From NCBI GenBank assembly GCA_900660155.1, contig CABFPE010000004.1, positions 3,068,202-3,132,201 on the forward strand: a stretch of DNA of 64,000 nucleotides. Direction: 5' to 3'. Shown piece after piece: positions 60,240 to 64,000 of the stretch. Made by a program: the position numbers and the translations under genes. Position 1 is the first letter of the stretch. Each line of letters opens with the position of its first letter. The DNA is from Hofstenia miamia (Eukaryota; Xenacoelomorpha; Acoela; Hofsteniidae). Under the pieces are notes generated by a model. That model had not been told where the DNA came from, made no database searches, and saw nothing but the letters and a program-made list of their open reading frames with translations.

Positions 60240-60720
60240 GAGCCAACCCCAGGCTGGCACCTAATGAATTGAGGGAGAATTGGATAATTATTATATAGGA
60301 GATTAGCTTGAGGTTGGCTAAACAAATATTAAACAGGCTTGGTATATATGGACAAATCACAGCAAATACAGTTTTGCTATCCAACAATCAAAGACTAAAT
60401 TGCTTTGCAATTCGCAGAGCACAGATGAACAACACAGCAGAAGAATTGGGTACATATTATTCAGTAATGAATAGAAGTTTGAACTAAATCCACAGAGCTG
60501 CAAAACAATGTTGGATACTTTATATAAAAAAACTGTCATATTTGTGGCAGCAGTATAATTGTCTACGCCTACTTCATGCCAGATGGCACTCAAAAGATGA
60601 TCAAATTGATAGTGACCTCAACCCTTGTTATTATATTCATTTGTTTGATAAGGAAATGCTTTGTGATTTAGGGCATCAAGATGTTTTCCAACAGGATGAA
60701 AAATCAATTTTATTTTATTT
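60240..60720 (+). mobile_element. Tc1-like transposase relic
   Basis: The frame from about 60300 reads LAKQILNRLGIYGQITANTV, then LLSNNQRLNCFAIRRAQMNN, which matches the Tc1 N-terminal region ILNRLGLYGRxAxxKPLLSxxNxxxRLxFAxxH. Near 60680, GHQDVFQQDEKS stands for the FQQDNDPKH block with the second Asp. The parts between are decayed. No ends recognised. Confidence 0.5.
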
Positions 60721-61374
60721 TCTGTTCCAACTTTTATTTTGTGGGAATATTCCTATACAGAATATCCTCACCTATTTGCTATTCTCCATTTATGGTCACG
60801 TATATTCACGTGTTAAGCTCTTAACCCTAACACATTTGTTGTACGCATAAAAATTGGCTTTATAGTACACTAATACACTATGTGTCACTATACTCAGCAG
60901 TGTTATTGTCCTTCTGTACTTACATTACTTTTTTATTAAAATATTGTTGCAGTACAAAATTAAAATATGTTTACATTATCATAACTATTCATTACAAGAA
61001 ATTATAGCAGAAATTGTTGTAGCCCTCTAACAGCAAAACAAAATGACGTAATCAGTTATGTGATAATACAACATACTTCTTGAAATGAATATTTTCTTGT
61101 TTCTTAAATGTGTTATTTGGGTCTCCAGCATTTAAAAATCAAATATTGATAAAACTTACAGATGAATTTAGCTGAGTGTCTATTATACAAATTGCCGGAA
61201 AAAATTTGTCTTGATCCTTTTCAATAATCAATAACTTGTTCGCACAACTTAACTCTTAAATTCATTAAATGCAAAATTGACTCAAGAAATTCAAATGATA
61301 CAGATAAGATCTTTACATTATTTTATAGTATTAGCATTAACCAATTAACATTGATGATGTAATTGAACATCTGG
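60721..61374. other. Non-coding, nothing recognised
   Basis: AT-rich sequence between the Tc1 relic and the small LTR element; no feature supported. Confidence 0.35.
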
Positions 61375-62122
61375 TGTAGAATCACTGGGGTGTGATTCTA
61401 GCGAACTCAAAGAGAATACAGTTCAAACTATTTTCATTTACAAAATACATTGCTCTATATATACAAGTTATTTACAATATTTACAAATACCAGTCACTAA
61501 CAAGAAAAGCGCGAGGTCTGGCTGATAAATAGTAACAACTACCAGCGATGCTACACGCCGCCCCAAGCCAGACTCGGCGACTTTTCTTGTGTGCCCAATG
61601 GAGGAGGATTTGGTCCAAAAGGATCCATTCGACAGCTCTTCACTCAAACATGCAAAACTAAGGCGTAGGCTTGGCTGACTCCTATCGATTGGGTTAATCT
61701 TGTGGAGAGGCATCAGATGCATCAGATTTAACCTTTGAAACCATGTCCATCATCAATTGTGGCTGGCGATGACTGAGAACAAGAGATTAAAAACCATCTT
61801 CTTTGCAGCGTCATTACAAGCTCCTTGCTCAAACATGCAAAAACTAAGGCGTAGACTCGGCTGACTCCTATCGATTGGGTTAATCTTGCAGAGAGGCATT
61901 GGAATGTTCTGCATCACATCAGGGTCCTGTCACGGTCGCCATGTAGAATCACTGGGGTGTGATTCTAGCGAACTCAAAGAGAATACAGTTCAAACTATTT
62001 TTATTTACAAAATACATTGCTCTATATATACAAGTTATTTACAATATTTACAAATACCAGTCACTAACAAGAAAAGCGCGAGGTCTGGCTGATAAATAGT
62101 AACAACTACCAGCGATGCTACA
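61375..62122 (-). mobile_element. TRIM-like small LTR element, whole, non-coding
   Basis: Two 181-bp direct repeats, 61375-61555 and 61942-62122, are nearly identical. They start TGTAGAATC and end GATGCTACA, with TG...CA borders. A CTGG target duplication flanks the element (61371-61374 and 62123-62126). On the minus strand, the repeat at 61942-62122 is followed at once by TGGCGACCGTGACAGG, a tRNA primer-binding site of the kind used by Ty3/gypsy elements, so the element points left. The 386-base interior lacks gag and pol but holds a ~65-base block repeated at about 61647 and 61832. High LTR identity points to a recent insertion. Confidence 0.8.
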
Positions 62123-62126
62123 CTGG

Positions 62127-64000
62127 CATTTGGCATTTTCATGAAATTAAATTCAATTCCATCTACTTCATTTTTCCCTTTATAAATTGACATATGGGAT
62201 AAAAATTTTTTGCAAAATTTTGATTTGTGAATAACTATGGCTACAAACAATTTTTTTTTGCTTTGCAATAGTATTTAAACAATTGATGATGAGCTAGGTA
62301 CTAAACTAGTTTAAGATATATAAATTTGTAAAAAACCTTTTTCACCTTGAGTTTAGCATAGTGTATAATCTATGCCGCACTTTCACTAGTTATTTGGTGA
62401 CGTCACATGGCACTGTTTAAATTTCTTGTAATGTGAGCCTAATTTCTTCCTATGATAAGGATGTGGTGTCTTGTTATATTTTTTTCTTAAATACTTGATA
62501 AATAATAGTAAATAGTTGAAATGAAAAACTCTAAGTGGTTTCTGTTATAATATTTATGGTTATTATAGTCCAATTGCAGTCCAACATATACCAAAGAACC
62601 CACCCTAAACCACCCTAATGACTGACACCCCCCTTTAAGAAAATTAAAATTTAATTGATGCTCTTTCTAAAAAACTTTATTTCGTTAAAATCAGTTAAGA
62701 ATTGACTGAGCTACGATCTTGCAAAGTTTGGGTATATGAAATGAAGAAATTTCAAGAAAGTTAGTTAAACTATGGGTTGCTAGAGGTCGCATTTAGAAAC
62801 TGGGGTTTAGTGGAAGTGACGTTGTTTTGGGAATAATTTATGGACCCTGTTGGGCATTTAATGAATGCTCACTTAAGAAACAAGTTGTTTGATGTGGCTT
62901 ACAGATTGAGTAGACTTTGTAAGGCAAAAACTTGTGAACTGTTTGATGAAAAGTAGTTAGTAAATGTGAGATTGTTAATAATATTATTACGGTAAAATTG
63001 GTAAGTTATAAACACGATAACACACCATCGGGGTGTGGTGGGCGGTGGAGGGTGGGTGGGTTAGTAAGGCCGTTAAAAAATAGTGCATGAATCACTATAC
63101 TTTGATGACTTTCTGCTCTTCTCTAAAAGCCATCTTGTTAAATTTAATATTCTAATTATTAAATGTTTAGACAGCCAATACTCTGTCAATTCTTATCCTA
63201 TTCCTTAGCTGCTTCCACCATTGTTTAGAACTCCTTCAGTTCTATATCACAATGTTTTTAGTTTATTTTTAATTACTATTCCCTTTGAGTAATTAACACT
63301 AATTTCAACTTTCGAATTTCTACTAAACAACATAGACTGATGAATTTCGGAAAGCCAATACTCTACGACTACTAAAGTTATGGACTAATGTTATATACCA
63401 AAATGTGCACGCTGACTAGCTGAAACTATATTTCATTTTTCGAGTTTTTCTATACTGTTCACACAGTGTCTGCCAAACAAAATTATTAATTTTTCACATT
63501 TGTAAGATTTGATTATTATAATTAATGGAGTAGACCAACTTTGGATACCTATTACTCTATGAATTTTAATGCTGTCAACACAGCTTAAATATTATTTGAT
63601 GCGCGCTGAATAGCTCTATGATAAACTAATTTTTATTTTTTAAAATTCATACATTTTCCCCATTTTTAGAGCAATAAGTACGATCGATTGAAATCGTCAT
63701 TTTTACTACATAACACATTCTGTTACTAAATGGAAATTCCTTTGGCTTGTCTATAGCAAACTGATTTTAAAAACGCGGTGGTCATAATTCAGAAGGCTAC
63801 TGCAAAGCCAAGTTTGACGCTATAGTCACAAAAATTATATCATTCTCTAGCTAATCAAAAGTTGCATGTGTCAATGTTCATCGATTTTCGATCATCCTAT
63901 ATTAACATATTATTTAATATAAGAAACTTCTCGGCGCCAAGGCGCCTCTTGGCTCTTATCATATAAACTTTTTTAGATGTAAAATTTAATTTGCAATCGA
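62127..64000. other. Intergenic, one G-rich patch, no gene recognised
   Basis: No exon or transposase was recognised. A G-quadruplex motif lies at 63040-63060. A C-rich stretch (CACCCTAAACCACCC) is at about 62602-62617, and a GGCGCC-AA-GGCGCC pair is at 63933-63946. Confidence 0.4.

Noticed and set aside
1-64000. CRISPR arrays, bacterial operons, riboswitches
   Set aside because: No regularly spaced identical repeats or prokaryotic gene order; spliced genes show this is eukaryotic DNA.

Overview
The window is AT-rich nuclear DNA from an invertebrate-like animal. It has few, intron-containing host genes and a dense layer of decayed transposons. The animal assignment rests on a HERC3/4-type ubiquitin ligase (seven RCC1 blades plus a HECT domain), a Ptf1a/Fer-type bHLH factor and a three-exon mitochondrial ribosomal protein L12 gene. 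I cannot name the species. Introns end mostly in TTTAG: 16 of the 20 internal acceptors I placed, against one TTCAG. The assembly is a draft: there is a 1000-base N gap (19527-20526) and several single n characters that mark unmerged contig joins.

Layout. 1-2326: no gene seen. 2327-6432 (+): five exons of a BT1/folate-biopterin-type membrane transporter whose closest remembered relatives are oomycete proteins; its N-terminal exon was not found. 8619-8891 (-): bHLH exon. 11.3-20 kb: accessory DNA with a mariner-like relic, two Tc1-like elements, a foldback MITE, a second MITE family and assembly duplications. 20.5-25.8 kb (-): a nest of non-LTR retrotransposon (LINE) pieces. 26.4-26.6 kb: a MITE ending in a perfect 25-bp palindrome. 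26910-31110 (-): MRPL12, with one piggyBac relic in each intron. 32.6-33.9 kb: a broken copy of an unnamed mobile-element ORF family, which also has a fragment at 3.3-3.8 kb. 36.4-38.8 kb: LINE pieces. 40912-41603: an internally deleted pogo/Tigger-like element. 41866-51349 (+): a complete 14-exon HERC gene, predicted 1038 aa. 52.4-60.7 kb: LINE, Penelope-like, hAT and Tc1 relics. 61375-62122: a small LTR element (TRIM type). 62.1-64 kb: no gene seen, one G-quadruplex motif.

The host genes do not form an operon or a shared pathway: they cover a membrane carrier, a developmental regulator, mitochondrial translation and protein ubiquitination. The most notable point is the oomycete-like BT1 transporter with spliced exons in an otherwise animal gene set. 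Exon limits were read by eye from reading frame, phase and GT-AG sites, and were checked by phase consistency only; no database search or transcript was available.
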